Of a DNA stretch of 64,000 bases, positions 20,783 through 33,039 are shown piece by piece. The number at the start of each line of letters is the position of its first letter. Position 1 is the stretch's first letter. The notes under the pieces were generated by a model. It searched no databases. It worked only from the letters and a program-made list of their open reading frames with translations, and was not told the DNA's origin. Made by a program: the position numbers and the translations under genes. This DNA is from Vitis vinifera. Its lineage: Eukaryota; Streptophyta; Magnoliopsida; Vitales; Vitaceae. Location of the stretch: positions 18,157,501 through 18,221,500 of the forward strand of contig NC_081820.1 of assembly GCF_030704535.1 (NCBI RefSeq), in the 5' to 3' direction.

Positions 20783-23573
20783 ATGAGCAGCATGGTTCAT
20801 AGACTTTTGGCTATGGCATCTTCTTTCTGGTCACAGTGGTGCAACATTGGCTATGGAGGTGCTGGACTCTTTGTCTCTTTTGCGGTTATTGCTGTGGGTG
20901 CAATCTCATGGCACATATTGAGGAAGGAAAGTCTTGCGTTGCCACCAGGTCCTCGAGGCATGCCTGTACTAGGCAACCTCCCATTTCTACATCCTGACCT
21001 TCACAGCTGCTTTGCTAAAATGGCTCAAAAATATGGCCCGGTGATGAGGCTTTGGCTCGGTAACAAGCTTACTGTTGTACTGAGCTCACCCTCTCTAGCA
21101 AAGGAGGTTCTTCGAGACAACGATGCTATTTTTGCGGACCGGGACACGCCAATTGCAATGCTAACGATGACATATGGTGGCTCTGGGTTGATATGGGCGC
21201 GGTGTGACCAAAACTGGCGCATGCTTCGGAAGGTTTGGGTTGGGGAGATGCTAAGCAAAGTGAGCCTTGACAGGCTTTATGCTCTTAGACACCGAGAGGT
21301 TTGGGATTCGATGAGAAGGATATATGCAAATGCAGGTACATCAGTAAATGTCAATGAGCATACCTTCTCGGCTATGATAAATGTGATTACCAGCATGTTA
21401 TGGGGAAGAACCCTAGAAGGTGAGGAAAGAAGACATGCAGACAAAGAGTTTCGACAAGTGGTGTGGGAAATGTTTGACCTCTTAACAAAACCTGATGTTT
21501 CAGATCTTTTTCCTGTTTTGGCCCCATTGGATATACAAGGCAAGAATAGTAAGATGAAGAAGCTAGGATCAAGATTGGATCGGATTTTCGACTTCATCAT
21601 CAATCACCATGAAGTTAAAGGACTAAGCATGGAAGGGATAGAAAACAAAGATAGAGAGCACAAGGATTTACTACAGATCTTTCTGCAGAATGAGGAAGGC
21701 TCTAAGGGAATCTTGGACAAGACTCAACTCAAGGCCTTGTTCTTAGTAAGTCTCTTGTCCATAATCTCTTTCCTTGTTCTTGCAGTGTCGTAAAATTTAA
21801 TGATAATTTGGTGACATAATAACAATTTCCTGCTTTTTGCAAAATCAAAATTATCTGTCTTTTGAAACTCATCTTGGCCAAAGCATAATTCTTGTAGTAG
21901 TAACCCCAAAGACTGTCATAAATCTCCTACCGAGTCAAGGGAACTTGCCTCGTTTGATCCAAACTAAGAAGGTACTAGTTAGATTTAGTATCTACAAAGT
22001 TGGGTAAACTCAGTTAATCTCCAAATTGAGTTAAAAGATTTCCTAGGAAGCACAACATAAGATTGATGCATGTCTAGGCTTAAGATAAATGTTGAAAAGT
22101 AGTGTTTCCTAGGTAGTTAGGATAAATTCTGGTCCAAAATTCCAACCCTCACGCTTGGCTAGGGCCAAGAAAGTCGTTACATCTGCTTGAAGAGGTGCTA
22201 AAATTCAAGAAAGTGTTTTGACAAAACTTAATACTTAATTAATTAAGTTGCTTTTAAGTTAAATCATTATTAAGTTGTTGAGTTAAAATTTATTATTTAA
22301 TTTTTTTATTTTTAAGTATTAAGGTTATTTGATAAAATTAACTTAAAATTTATTTTAAATTATCAACTTGAAGTATTTAGTTGCATTAATTTTAACTAAT
22401 ATTTATCCTTATTTGCTTTAAATAATGTTTATTTCTATGAATTTTAAATAATAAATTTGTTTGTTAAACACCTATATTTAAAATATTGTAAATATATAAA
22501 ATAACCATGAAATATTTATTATAAAAAGTGAGTTATGAATGTGGAATTATAGTTGTAAAATATATTATCATTAGATGTGAGCAAATGAGGTAAAAATAAA
22601 AAATAAAAAATAAAATTAAGAATAAATTATTTATTTTAATTTAATCCTTAAAATTACTTTAACTTTAAGTTGTGATATTAAGTTATTTTACTAAATATAT
22701 TTAATTTAAATAAGGACTTAAATTAAGTTATTAAGTTATATTAAATCGTTAAGTTGATTTATCAAACACCCTCTAAGTGTCAAATGGAGCGTAGAATTTT
22801 AGCCATTGCTCAATTGATTAATGTTGATTGATCAATGGCTGAATATCTTGCCTAGTATTAACTCCAACTGTTTTAGGTGAGATTGGTTTGCAGCCAATTC
22901 TTTCTGTATGACAACAACTTACCACTTAAATTTTGACAATTAGGACATGGTAGCAGCAGGAACAGATACAGCATCAAGCGCAGTAGAATGGGCGATGGCT
23001 GAACTGATGAACAAACCCGAAAAAATGGAAAGAGCCCAAAAAGAACTAGAACAAGTGGTTGGTATGAACAATATGGTAGAAGAGACTCATCTCCCAAAAC
23101 TTCCTTTTCTAAATGCCGTAGTAAAGGAAGTTCTAAGGTTACACCCTCCCGGACCATTCCTGGTGCCTCGTCGCACTCGTGAGCCATGTGTTCTAAGGGG
23201 CTATACAATTCCAAGCGGCACACAAGTCCTGGTAAATGCGTGGGCGATACATAGAGATCCTGAATTTTGGGACAGTCCTTCAGAGTTTCAGCCTGAAAGG
23301 TTCTTGAGCGGGAGCTTGAAATGTGATTATAGTGGAAATGATTTTCGATATCTTCCTTTCGGGTCAGGGAGGAGAATTTGTGCAGGAGTTCCATTAGCTG
23401 AGCGAATAGTACCACATATCCTAGCTTCAATGTTACATTTGTTCGATTGGAGGCTACCGGATGGGGTGAATGGTGTCGATCTCACTGAGAAGTTTGGCCT
23501 AGTGTTAAGAAAAGCGACGCCCTTTGTCGCAATTCCGAAGCCAAGACTATCAAACCTAGACTTATATACTTAA
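20783..23573 (+). CDS. cytochrome P450, CYP706-like (2 exons, 530 aa)
   Basis: Haem-thiolate monooxygenase, expected at the ER membrane. Exon 1 is 20783-21745 and exon 2 is 22944-23573. The donor (TTA|GTAAGT) and acceptor (ATTAG|GACATG) join in phase 0 within the I helix, as in A-type plant P450s. The start at 20783 gives MSSMVHRLLA, a membrane anchor at about residues 24-45 and the LPPGPRG hinge at 53-59. Other landmarks are AAGTDTAS in the I helix (325-332), EVLR of the ExxR motif (383-386), PERF (438-441) and haem-binding FGSGRRICAG with Cys467. Length and all core motifs are normal, so it should be functional. Similarity to CYP706 is judged by the N-terminal region (CFAKMAQKYGPVMRLWLGNK; LRKVWVGEML); the exact subfamily and substrate are unknown. 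CYP706 members studied elsewhere act on terpenoids or similar small molecules. The intron contains a MITE-like insertion. Confidence 0.9.
22213..22769. mobile_element. MITE-like repeat in the P450 intron
   Basis: AT-rich, about 557 bp, with ends GTGTTTTGACAAAACTTAAT and ...AAGTTGATTTATCAAACAC, which are inverted versions of a GTGTTTGATAA core. It is closely related along its length to 23834-24389. No coding capacity. Target duplication not resolved. Confidence 0.65.
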
Positions 23574-23833
23574 ATGCATGCTTTTTTTCTTCAATGGAGT
23601 AGATACTCAAAATAATGGCCTCTTTACTTAACCAATTTTCAGGTGCTGTTATATTAGTTTGCAATCTAAGATTTCACTAGGACAGAAAAGTTTTTAAGTT
23701 TCACCTCAATTAAGTCAAAATAAGTTGAAACTTTGGGAAGGAAACTTCAATTTACTCAAATTCCAAATGACAAGGCTAAAAATTGTCATAAGAATTAGAG
23801 TTTACATCTAATATTTTTTATAAAGCATTAAAT

Positions 23834-24389
23834 GGGTATTTGATAAAACTTAATACTTATTGCTTTATTATTTAAATTGATTTTAAATTAAATTATTATT
23901 AAGTTGTTAATTTCAAACTTATTATTTATTTTTTACTTTAAATATTAAAGTTGTTTGATAAAATCAATTTAAAATTTGTTTTAAATCTATCAAAATGATA
24001 CACTTACCCTTATTAATTTTAACTAATGTTTCTCCTCATTGATTTTAACTCATATTTATTTTTATTAATTTTAAGTAATAATTTTATTTATAAAAAGTCT
24101 ATATTTAAAGTATTGTAGATACATAAGATAAATATAAAAATATTTATCATAAAAAATGAGTTATGGATGTGGAATCATGATTCTAAAATATGCTTTCACC
24201 CATATAGGAAATTGAGGTAAAAATGATTTGAGATTAAAACTAAATTTACTATTTTAACTTAATATTAAGAGTTAAAAATAATTTTAAGATGTAATATTAA
24301 TTTATTTCACTAAATATGTTTAATTTATTTAATGATTTAAATTAAGTTACTAAATCATATTAAGCTATTAAGTTGATTTATCAAACATT
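23834..24389. mobile_element. MITE-like repeat downstream of the P450
   Basis: Second copy of the repeat in the P450 intron, in the same orientation, with ends GGGTATTTGATAAAACTTAAT and ...AGTTGATTTATCAAACATT. Aligned internal landmarks include AAATTATTATTAAGTTGTT, GTTGTTTGATAAAATCAAT and GAGTTATGGATGTGGAATCAT. Confidence 0.65.
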
Positions 24390-24961
24390 CTAAAAGTTTA
24401 GAATATCTTGAGAGATTGCTAACTTCAATTTTTTTCTAGTGCAATGGTAAACAATATTAATTTAGTATGCGTGATATAATTGATTACTCAATAATAGATA
24501 AATTTACGATAAAACTGTAAAGGAACTTCCTATTCAATATTTGATTTAAGCTAATTAATACAAAGCCAAAAATGTAGAACTTGTAGGTATGCATATGCAA
24601 CAAAGTTTAATTCTTTATGACTTCAAAAATTTACAGTGTCAACTTATTAAGCTTGACTTATTTAGTGTCATGTAGATAAAAGAACTGAAAGGATCTTAAT
24701 ATTAATAACTTATTCACCTAAAACTATGCTTATAACCTACGGCCATATAGCTTCAGTATTAACTTATCATGTCACCAAGACCATTTATTCACCTTTACAC
24801 CAATCATTGCTTATATTTGGCACCGCATCAATCAAACCATTTCTAAGTAAGAAACCCCATTTTCTCTCTATTGCTAAGCTAAAGGGTGGTTGGATATGAA
24901 GGAGATTTTGTTTTCTCATAAATTAATTTAATGCATTCATATTTGCCCATTCAAAGCATAA

Positions 24962-25512
24962 TGTCATGGACATGGGTATTTCCCAAGCTTATATGTGGTA
25001 CTTAGACAACTCAAGCCGCTAAGTGAGCCTTTTCTCAACTTAACTTTTCATACTAAGCAATGTACACGAATTGAACACTATGAACAACAAAGGAAGCAAC
25101 ACTCAAAGAGTTTGAAAAAAATGAAACTTGTGTTGCACTAAAATGCTTTACGAGACTAAGAATGCTCTTAAGTATTTGGTGCCTTAACTAAATGAGATTA
25201 TCCCCTATTTATAGCCACCTATAGAACTCTTTAAAACCCTCAACGGTTCTTTATATCTATAGAATTTTCTATAATTACCTACACAAATCCTATGTACAAG
25301 CTCTATACAAGATATTTTCGGAACTCTCTATATTTCTCTACATATTTTTATTGTCTTCCATTCTTGTGTAGAAATTTGTGAATATCTCTAGGCTTCTCTA
25401 AAATCTTCCACACTTCTCCACTAGTAGACTAGTGTAGATGATTTTAGGGGTTTCGAAAGCTTTTTGTTCACTATAAAAGCTCAAATAAGTGTCATTTTGA
25501 TAAGTTGTGACA
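24962..25512 (-). mobile_element. solo LTR, 551 bp
   Basis: On the plus strand it begins TGTCATGG and ends TTGTGACA (TGTCA/TGACA inverted ends). ATAA is repeated immediately outside both ends (24958-24961 and 25513-25516). Read on the minus strand it has U3-like sequence followed by a strong TATA box, GCTATAAATAGGGG, at about 25202-25215, as expected for an LTR promoter. No internal retroelement sequence is adjacent. A 4-bp duplication is slightly short, so the borders are likely but not certain. Confidence 0.65.
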
Positions 25513-26253
25513 ATAAGTTAACAATCACCTTGTCTATTTTTCAAGTTTAATATTTCAACTGGTAATCCATTTGAATTGCCTCCTATGCGATGCTTGTATT
25601 GAACTAGGTGATCCTAAAGTTAAATGTGAACATTTTGCTAGTTAGATTTGATAGACAAGCAGTAACTGTTGTTTTGGTCACTTGATTTCTGCATTGACCA
25701 CATAATGCTCACATTTGCATGTAGTAAGCTCATTAGTTGTGGTTTCACGGTAAGGTGTCAAACTTAGTGACAACATTATTATTGATTAAGAATAATTGAA
25801 CTATTTCTATGTTGAAGGATGTACTCATTTTCTAAGTATTTTTATTTTTCAATGAATTTGGCTTACTTACAAAAATGAAAAGTAATTTAGAAATTCGTAC
25901 CGTAATTGATTTTGGATATATTTATAATCTAAAAGTTAATTTTATAGTGCAATTTGCATGAGTAAATATCAAACAAAGTCCTGGTTATTTATACTTTCAA
26001 AGACTAAGTTGTGGGTCTGGTCTGGCTGAACTGTCGATCGACAATATCTTCGGTTCGGGTGGCGGCTGAACCAATTGGCACCATTGGCCTTAAAAGATAG
26101 ATGGTTTGCAAAGCAACCATTTTAGTTGTGAGAGTACAATAATAAAAATTGAATTGAGCAGTATTTCAAACTATATAATTCACGCCAATCATGATAGAAG
26201 TTCAAGGTACAAGAAAACCATTATTCATAAACAAAAAGTTTAGTTGCCTTTCA
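25513..26253. other. intergenic, 3' flank of neprosin-like gene 1
   Basis: No gene recognised. The last part is the 3' flank of the minus-strand gene that ends at 26254. Confidence 0.6.
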
Positions 26254-29200
26254 TTAGGCATCACAAGCTGTTCCTCCAGGTCCCCCAAAGAGCATAGCAT
26301 ACCGCCGTGGCTCTCCCGTATATCCTTTATATGCCACTTGATAACAATTAGGATTAGGGTTGTCTGTAATTTCGAGCAAGCTTGTATTTTTGGGTTCAAA
26401 AAGTATATTTGAGGAGTCAACAAGTTGCATATTACTAATAAAGCATGTCCTTGAAAAATCATTAGCATCGAAATGGCCACTACCCATTGGTGGGGCTGGC
26501 TGATTTAGAGGGCTATAAGCCTTTCCTCCAAATTGAATCTCTGAGGCAGAGTCAGCCATGGTTGTGAATATGGATTTTGGCCAATAACCAATGAATTCTT
26601 TTCTTCCATGCTTTGTTTCATGTGCCATCCACCAATTTCCTGATTTTGGGTCCTACAGTCCAAAAGGACAAAAAAATGCATTAGTGGTGTAAATATTTTA
26701 GCATAAAGTATGTACCTAAGAACATGATAGTAATGAGCATGATTAATACGTAGTCTTGCATACTTCAATTTGGACGTGTGTTTAGCACTGAAATAGAGAA
26801 ATTTTGGACTAAATCACAATATTGTGTGCAAGAGGAAAACATAATTTTGATAAGAGTGAGTTTTGATTTTAATGATTGTTTTCTTTTATTGATGTTCTAA
26901 TTTATATTAATTCAACATAATATGAATGAGCAACCGAAAAAAATTAGGTTTTGTTCAAAAAGTGTTTTGAAAAACAATTCTAAAAAAAAAAAATTTAAGA
27001 ATAATTTTTGAAAACTTTTCTTTCATATTTTGTAAAATAAAAGTCTGTTTGAAAACCTGAAATATTATTAAGTTGTTTTCTATGTTTTTAAATGTATTTT
27101 TAAAATAACTCTTATATGTAGTTTTTCAATTTTAATCATTTTTTTATATTTGCATAATTATTTTTTAAAATAATTATTTTTAAAAATAAAAATAAAAACA
27201 ACTCAAATATATTATCTGAAAACACCATATTTTTTGTTTTTAAGAATAGAAAACTATTTTCTATTTTCTACTTATCTAAAAACATCATATGTATGTATGT
27301 ATATATGTATAGTTTTTACCTTGAAAATGAGTATATCCAACATATATTGCACATCCCCACCGTACTCGGAAATCGGAAGTATCTGACCCAAATAGTTTTC
27401 TCGACTAATTTGTACAAAACCAGGGCACAAAGAGTTGAAACACCCGGTTGTTCGATAATTATCAGCCTAATATTGCAAACCAAATATACGTCTAATTAAC
27501 ATATTCAAACCAACAATTTTATATGATAAAATTTCATGTAAATAAAAGTTTCGAAGTCTTACAGTCCAATAAGTAAAAGATCTTGTGTGGTTGTCTCCAA
27601 ACAATTTCGGATTTATCTGAAAGCATCCAAAATAAAAAATAAAAAAGTTACAACATGCATATTAAAAGAGCTAGAAAAATCATTTTAGGAAGATCATAGA
27701 GTTAGATCACTTACAGTCCATCCGAATTGTATGTTATTGGTTTGTTCAAGACTATTCTGAATCCATATCGAAGCTTCGCTGAATTGGTTTTCTGAAACTT
27801 TTACGTTACGGATGTTGATCTTTGCTGCAGCTCCACAATATCCTTTGGACGTGTCTGGTGCTGTTTTGACCAGTTGGAACTTCATGCAAGACACGAACAT
27901 GAATCAATACTTTATTTCAATTAATTTTTTGACATGTCTAATGTTGTGTGTATACATCATGAGTTGGAAAAGATCGGAAGGCTTACATGAAATCCAAAAT
28001 ATTTTGAGGTAGATGGATGAGCATTTGCATTTGCGCGATAATGATTTGAGACGGCTTTTGCTGCAACTAAATCTTCCTTCCTAGTCCTTCGTACGAGGAC
28101 TGTTCCTTCGGGACATTTTTCCAGTGTCTTGGGCATGGGGTGTTGCGGTATTGAATCTCTAATGTTTGGAATTTCTTTAGGGAGAGAGCTAGGTGTCATC
28201 TGTTTACAAGGTATTTAGACATGAATCAGTTCATTTCTAATAAGAGAATCAATCATAAGAATATAAAAAATGAGAAAAATGGGTTATGATTCACTAATTT
28301 GAAAATATATCCACAAATTTTTTAAATCGGTTTTATTTTCATCCATTTGAAGAAAAACCTCAAATAATTATTTCTTGAGATGATCCTTTCACTTGTTATA
28401 TCAATAATGCTAATTAGCAAGTCAATAAAATAGATGTTTAATTGTAATGAACCGATCTCCCTTTTACTTTTATTTTTTTTTTAAATAAAAAATAAAAATC
28501 ATGAGGTCGGACTTAAGATTTAAAAAAAAAAAAAAAATACAACTAAAACTAAAATACTTAAAAATTAAATACAAATAAAACAAAAAAAAAACTTAAAAAA
28601 TAAGTATATGATATCTATATTTTTAACTAACATATTTTACCAACAAAATGAAAGTCAATATTTTATTTTTATATTTTTAGCTTTCAAATTTTTTAAAATT
28701 TTTTATTTTATTCTCCATGTTAACCAATAAAAATTTTATTCAATTATATTAAAATATATATATAATATAAATATAAAATCATTATTAACTAAAAAATTAG
28801 AAAATATTTTATTTATCATTTGAGAATCCTTAAAAAATTTCCACAATGATTTGTACCTCATATTAAATAATAAAAATTTATAATATATTTATCTATAATA
28901 TATTTTTATTACTTTAAAATGATAAATTATTTTTTTGATAATTTTATTTAATATTATTAAGTAAAATATCATTTCAAAAAATAATTATCAGACTTATAAA
29001 AAAGTGCATGTATTTTAAAATATTTTTAAATTGATGAAGATAAAACTGAGATTCTCCTTTTTTTCATAAGTTTTTTTTTTTTTCCTTTTTTATCTATCAC
29101 TTAACAAAAAAACATGTTTTCTTTTTCAGAAGGGATTTGCATTTACCTGGATTTTATGATCTTTAAGCAATGGGTGATCAAAAGCAGGTTGCTTGTTGAT

Positions 29201-29655
29201 ATCAATGCAATCCAGAATGCTTCCATCCACATCCTGTCATACATAAATATGCATCCATTAGATTTTTAATTCTAAAGATGTTAGTAATGGAACAAACTGA
29301 TGAACTAAACTACCAAAAATGTGCATATTCATATTTTTCCGAGAACCAAACATAACCCTATTGTTTTATTCAAATATTTGATACAAACAAGCGAGACTCC
29401 GAATCAAAGTGCACTACAACTTTCAGGAGGGTAGATTAAAGTAGAAATTGAAAATCCTTGTTTGAGAAGAAAAAAATGAAACCAAAAACTTGAAAATTAA
29501 AATGGTGAGACCTGGAAGGATTTAACAGGCGGTTTATTCAAAATCTTGAGTTGTCTTTCTAGCTCGGACTCTTCTTTCTCCAGGACACTAATATTTCTTT
29601 GGCTCCTCCAATTTAGACCAAGAAAAATTAGTGCAAAAACAAGTAAAATCTTCAT
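26254..29655 (-). CDS. neprosin-domain (DUF239) protein, gene 1, 7 exons, 402 aa
   Basis: Minus-strand gene with exons 29655-29512, 29233-29147, 28199-27987, 27879-27715, 27616-27563, 27466-27320 and 26652-26254. Every intron is GT..AG in phase 0, and the joined frame is 403 codons. Residues 1-18 are a signal peptide ([16 protein letters not shown]), followed by the neprosin-activation segment ([16 protein letters not shown]) and the neprosin domain ([36 protein letters not shown]). Neprosins are secreted prolyl endopeptidases with two catalytic glutamates. Where most plant relatives have I-E-A-G-W and E-W-G-G-E, this protein has I-Q-F-G-W (Q199) and I-Q-F-G-G-K (Q310). The spacing of 111 residues agrees with the family, so the protein probably lacks peptidase activity or uses other chemistry. 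Alignment to the catalytic residues is from memory of the family consensus. Confidence 0.9.
26940..27285 (+). mobile_element. AT-rich MITE-like repeat (family A) in intron 6 of gene 1
   Basis: Carries the family-A core: ATGTTTTTAAATGTATTTTTAAAATAA, then TTTTAATCATTTTTTTATATTTGCATAATTA, then CTGAAAACACCATATTTTTTGTTTTTAAGAATAGAAAACTATTTTC in consecutive order, with inverted GTTTT-AAAAC ends. It is antisense relative to the host gene and ends about 30 bp from exon 6. Confidence 0.6.
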
Positions 29656-29690
29656 CTTGCTAGCATCAAGCAGTTTCTGAATCTAAGTCT

Positions 29691-29903
29691 ATTAGACTTT
29701 TATGCATAGGCTCAACCATTAATGAAAATTAATAGTTAATACTACGATTGTTTTTTTTTTTTTTTTTTTGGTGCTGCAATTAATGGAAATTAGTTGCAGA
29801 AATGAATCAAATAATAATTTTTCTGTAAGGGAGTACTACCTTTAGTGTGGATATCCCCATTTTTGCTATTAGACTTTTGCATATATAGCTCAACCTATTA
29901 ATG
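29691..29903 (-). promoter_or_regulatory. duplicated core promoter of neprosin-like gene 1
   Basis: Two similar segments, 29691-29724 (ATTAGACTTTTATGCATAGG...) and 29868-29903 (ATTAGACTTTTGCATATATAG...), lie 177 bp apart upstream of the minus-strand start. On the minus strand the distal copy has a good TATA box (GCTATATATGCAAAAGTC). The proximal copy, about 45 bp before the ATG, has the weaker GCATAAAAGTC. Either could position transcription. Confidence 0.5.
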
Positions 29904-30047
29904 TTGAAATGAAGATATAATTAGCATATATATGTATGTGGTATATTTTTTCTGGTTATGTCATTAATGCAAATTAATGGCATAATGTATAGAATGAGTT
30001 TTCTATACACCACCCCATTTATTTAAAATAATTTTCATCTTTGTCCC

Positions 30048-30079
<32 letters not shown>
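29751..30079. repeat. homopolymer runs T19 (29751-29769) and A29 (30051-30079)
   Basis: Two long homopolymers in the upstream region of neprosin-like gene 1. The A29 run could be the tail of an old retroposed sequence, but nothing recognisable precedes it. Confidence 0.85.
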
Positions 30080-30084
<5 letters not shown>

Positions 30085-30785
30085 TTCCCCTTTTAACCTT
30101 TTTTGAAAATTTTCTAATTTAATTACATTAAAAAATAAATATTTTATAAATAATTAAAATATTAAAAAAATTGTAAACTATTTTATTGAAAAGTATTTTA
30201 TTATTGTTATTATTACTATTATATATTTAAAAATAGAAAAATAAAAATTAAATTAATTTATATATAATCGGAGTAGGGCAAAGCGGGACAAGACAATACT
30301 CGAACTCATCCTAGTTTTTTTTTAAAAAAAATCTTAAACCCACCCCTAACTTATTTATTTAAATTTCAAATATGTTCCATTAGGGATAGTGTGAGTATCT
30401 ACTCGTCTCTCCTCCTTATTTATAGTCATCCAATTAGTGCAAATTAATACTTACAAACAGGTAATATGTTTTTTTTTTCTATTCTATTAAACCAAATTTT
30501 TGGTGATTTATGTAATGAATGCTAATAGGATGGCTATAAACAGGGAAGGCAATGAGACGAGTTTTTTTGGGACCCAAAATTTTTGGTGATTTATGTTTTA
30601 TTGAAAAAAAAAATCTTTAAATTGTACACAAAGATCAATTGAATTTGGCCTATTTGTCTTAGAGATCACTATTTTCTTTCTTATATATAATTCATTATTT
30701 GTCAATTCTTTGGTATATAATATTGATGTGAAACATAAACAACAATCATGATACATGTGCTTGTAATTTCTAAAATTGAAATTAA

Positions 30786-31455
30786 ACCACAACATATTAT
30801 AATTTGGGTATAGTGATCACGATCAAGATTTAGAATAGACGACCTATTTGACATAATTGTATTAGTTTGGACTAAAGCATTCGTGGCTTTGACTTTCTTC
30901 TTATAATCATAGTCTGACCTATTCTCACAAAATACATAAACCAACATTGGCAACCTTGTATTAACTTTTGTTGTATCAATCAAGTTCTCGCCACTTGCTT
31001 CTATGCCAAAAACTAGTTCTACATTTGGGGGTATTAACATTGCCTGCAAAATCAGAGTAGGAATTTTAGTATTCAAATTTTCACCCAATTCAATATATAC
31101 ATATATTTTTCAATTTAAAATCAAATGAGATGAAAATTACCTGAATTATACCAACATGATATCTCTTGAGTGGTTTATCTCTATTGATGACCATGTTCCA
31201 GGCTAATATAAACCATCAACCATCCAAGTAGCTTTTGGAACTTTAATGGGTTTCGAAAGATTGCCCCTCATCTCCATTTATTTCTTCTTTGCTCGAAGCT
31301 CTTCATAGGCATTATATGCATTCGATCTTCACCTTATAGATTCTAGTAAGGAGTTGATTCTCACCTCGAGTTCATCATATTCCCTCTTTACTCTCTTTCT
31401 CTCCCTAACAAAATCAAACCTTACTTTGTTCTTCAAGAAGTCATGTTTTTGCACA
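30786..31455 (-). pseudogene. cellulose synthase-like D (CSLD) gene fragment
   Basis: Minus-strand remnant of a CSLD gene, a Golgi glycosyltransferase family 2 enzyme. From 31455 down it reads [46 protein letters not shown], then IKVPKATWMVDG and PGTWSS. After a retained intron (about 31140-31047, with GT..AG borders) it continues AMLIPPNVELVFGIEASGEN, LIDTTKVNTRLPMLVYV and ATNALVQTNTIMSN, up to the DxDHY motif region, where it has LDRDHYTQI and breaks off near 30786. Several in-frame stops and frameshifts interrupt it before the intron. Most of the protein, including the N-terminal RING region, later catalytic motifs and C-terminal membrane helices, is absent. The retained intron shows a DNA-level fragment, not a retroposed copy. 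Confidence 0.9.
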
Positions 31456-31994
31456 AAATATGCCTTTTTTAATAATGAAATAGGTGTAGAGAAGTATTAT
31501 TTTATTTTTATATTTGACATGTCAAATTAAATGATAAAGATAAATATAAATACATTAATATTTTAAATTTTATTAAATAGAATGTATATATATAATTGTA
31601 GACCTCAAAAATTGTCTCAAACCCATTTCTAATTGTGGTTTTTAGGCCTTTTTATTTTCTATGTTTTCTTGGCCTTTTCTGATTGACTTGTGGCCTAAGG
31701 TCCAAGCTCATTCCTTTATATCGATTTTTAGAGAACCAATCTATACCCTCCATTTTTAGGCTTCAATCCCTATTGTTTAGTCAAAATAAGCCCTAAAGAC
31801 CCATCTTTTCTCTCTAACCGCCACCCTTATTTTCCCTCTTCCTTCCTTTTTCTTCTCCCTTCTCTTTCTTTTCTTTCTTCTTTCTTCCCTCACCACATCC
31901 ACTGTACCTCAACCCCCACTATCACCACTCTCATTGACCATCACCAACGACACCACTCCGACCAACAACCCCCTTCTTCTTTCTCATCTTACCA

Positions 31995-32029
<35 letters not shown>

Positions 32030-32560
32030 TACCACCTATTTTCTCTTACCACCCCACCTAGCCTCTCAACAAGCCAATCGATGTCGACTAGTCATCAATG
32101 TCGCCATTCCGATGGATTGGAGGCAAAGGTTGTTGGAGGCTTGGAGGACAATAAGCAAGGGGGTTGTTTTGAATAGGAAAATGGAGGGTCATTGAACCAT
32201 TCAGTCCTTGAAGAACTGCTCGATTCACCCAATTCATTGATCCAACTGTCGATTCAAGTGGTTCATGGCCAGTTCAATAGCTAAAAGGTTCAAGAGAGGA
32301 GACTATACTCAAAAGACCATTGGTTAGTGATCAGACCTATTGGATCGACCGATCCAATCCAGTTTTTAAAACATTGGTCAATATAATCAATCAATCATCA
32401 TTCTTGATGTGTTAGCTTGGAGTTAGTGATTAACTCTTTTTCTATGTAATCAGCATAGTGTAGGCTTTAGTAGTACAATTGAAGACTTTAAGGCATGAAT
32501 GGTTACACTACTTTGGCGAGCATGCTAATTATTAGAAGAATAGTTAAGTGCATAGCCCTT
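31456..32560. other. intergenic, pyrimidine-rich, with (CT)n tract
   Basis: Contains a long pyrimidine-rich stretch (31800-32045) with a CT/TCTC microsatellite at about 31996-32029. Nothing here resembles a known protein; the plus-strand frame at 31934-32176 is a by-product of the microsatellite. Confidence 0.6.
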
Positions 32561-32940
32561 ACAAAGATATGAATGGTGCACAAGTATAAATGGCATCCAA
32601 AGGTGCACTATGTTATTGGTATAAATGTCATCCCAAGTATAAATGTCAATAGTTAATTACACATTTCAAGCCTTGAGGAGGTGCATTGTGTGAACATTCT
32701 ACTAGCTTAGGTGAAAGGGTGCACAACTACTTGGCTTGGTGCACTTAACAAGCATGCAACTTGAGTTGCCTAAACCGAGTACACAATTTGGTCCAACACA
32801 CTTAGGAGGTGATCTAGAGAGCCTAATGCGCTTGGTCTTCAGGGCACACATAAGAGGTGTGTTTTGTGCTCTACGCTTAAGAGGAGTACACAATTGAGTC
32901 TTGCACATGTGAAAGGTGTGCAATTTGTTTTTTCTCCCCA
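32560..32940. repeat. degenerate short repeats (GGTGCA / AGGTGTGCA type)
   Basis: Recurring GGTGCAC(A/T), TATAAATG(G/T)CAT(C) and AGGTGTGCA(A/T) motifs every 20-60 bp, too diverged to assign a unit length. No protein or element recognised. Confidence 0.45.
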
Positions 32941-33039
32941 AAAAGCTCTTCCACACAAAAAAAAAAAAATCTTAAAGCCTACATAATCCTCACAAAATGC
33001 ATCAAATAAAAGTTTTTAAGATTCTAACAACAAGATAAA

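Noticed and set aside
22873..23430. 185-codon minus-strand frame
   Set aside because: Antisense to P450 exon 2, whose splice junction and haem motif are clear.
31934..32176. Leu/Ser/Thr-rich 80-codon frame
   Set aside because: Produced by a CT microsatellite and pyrimidine-rich DNA.
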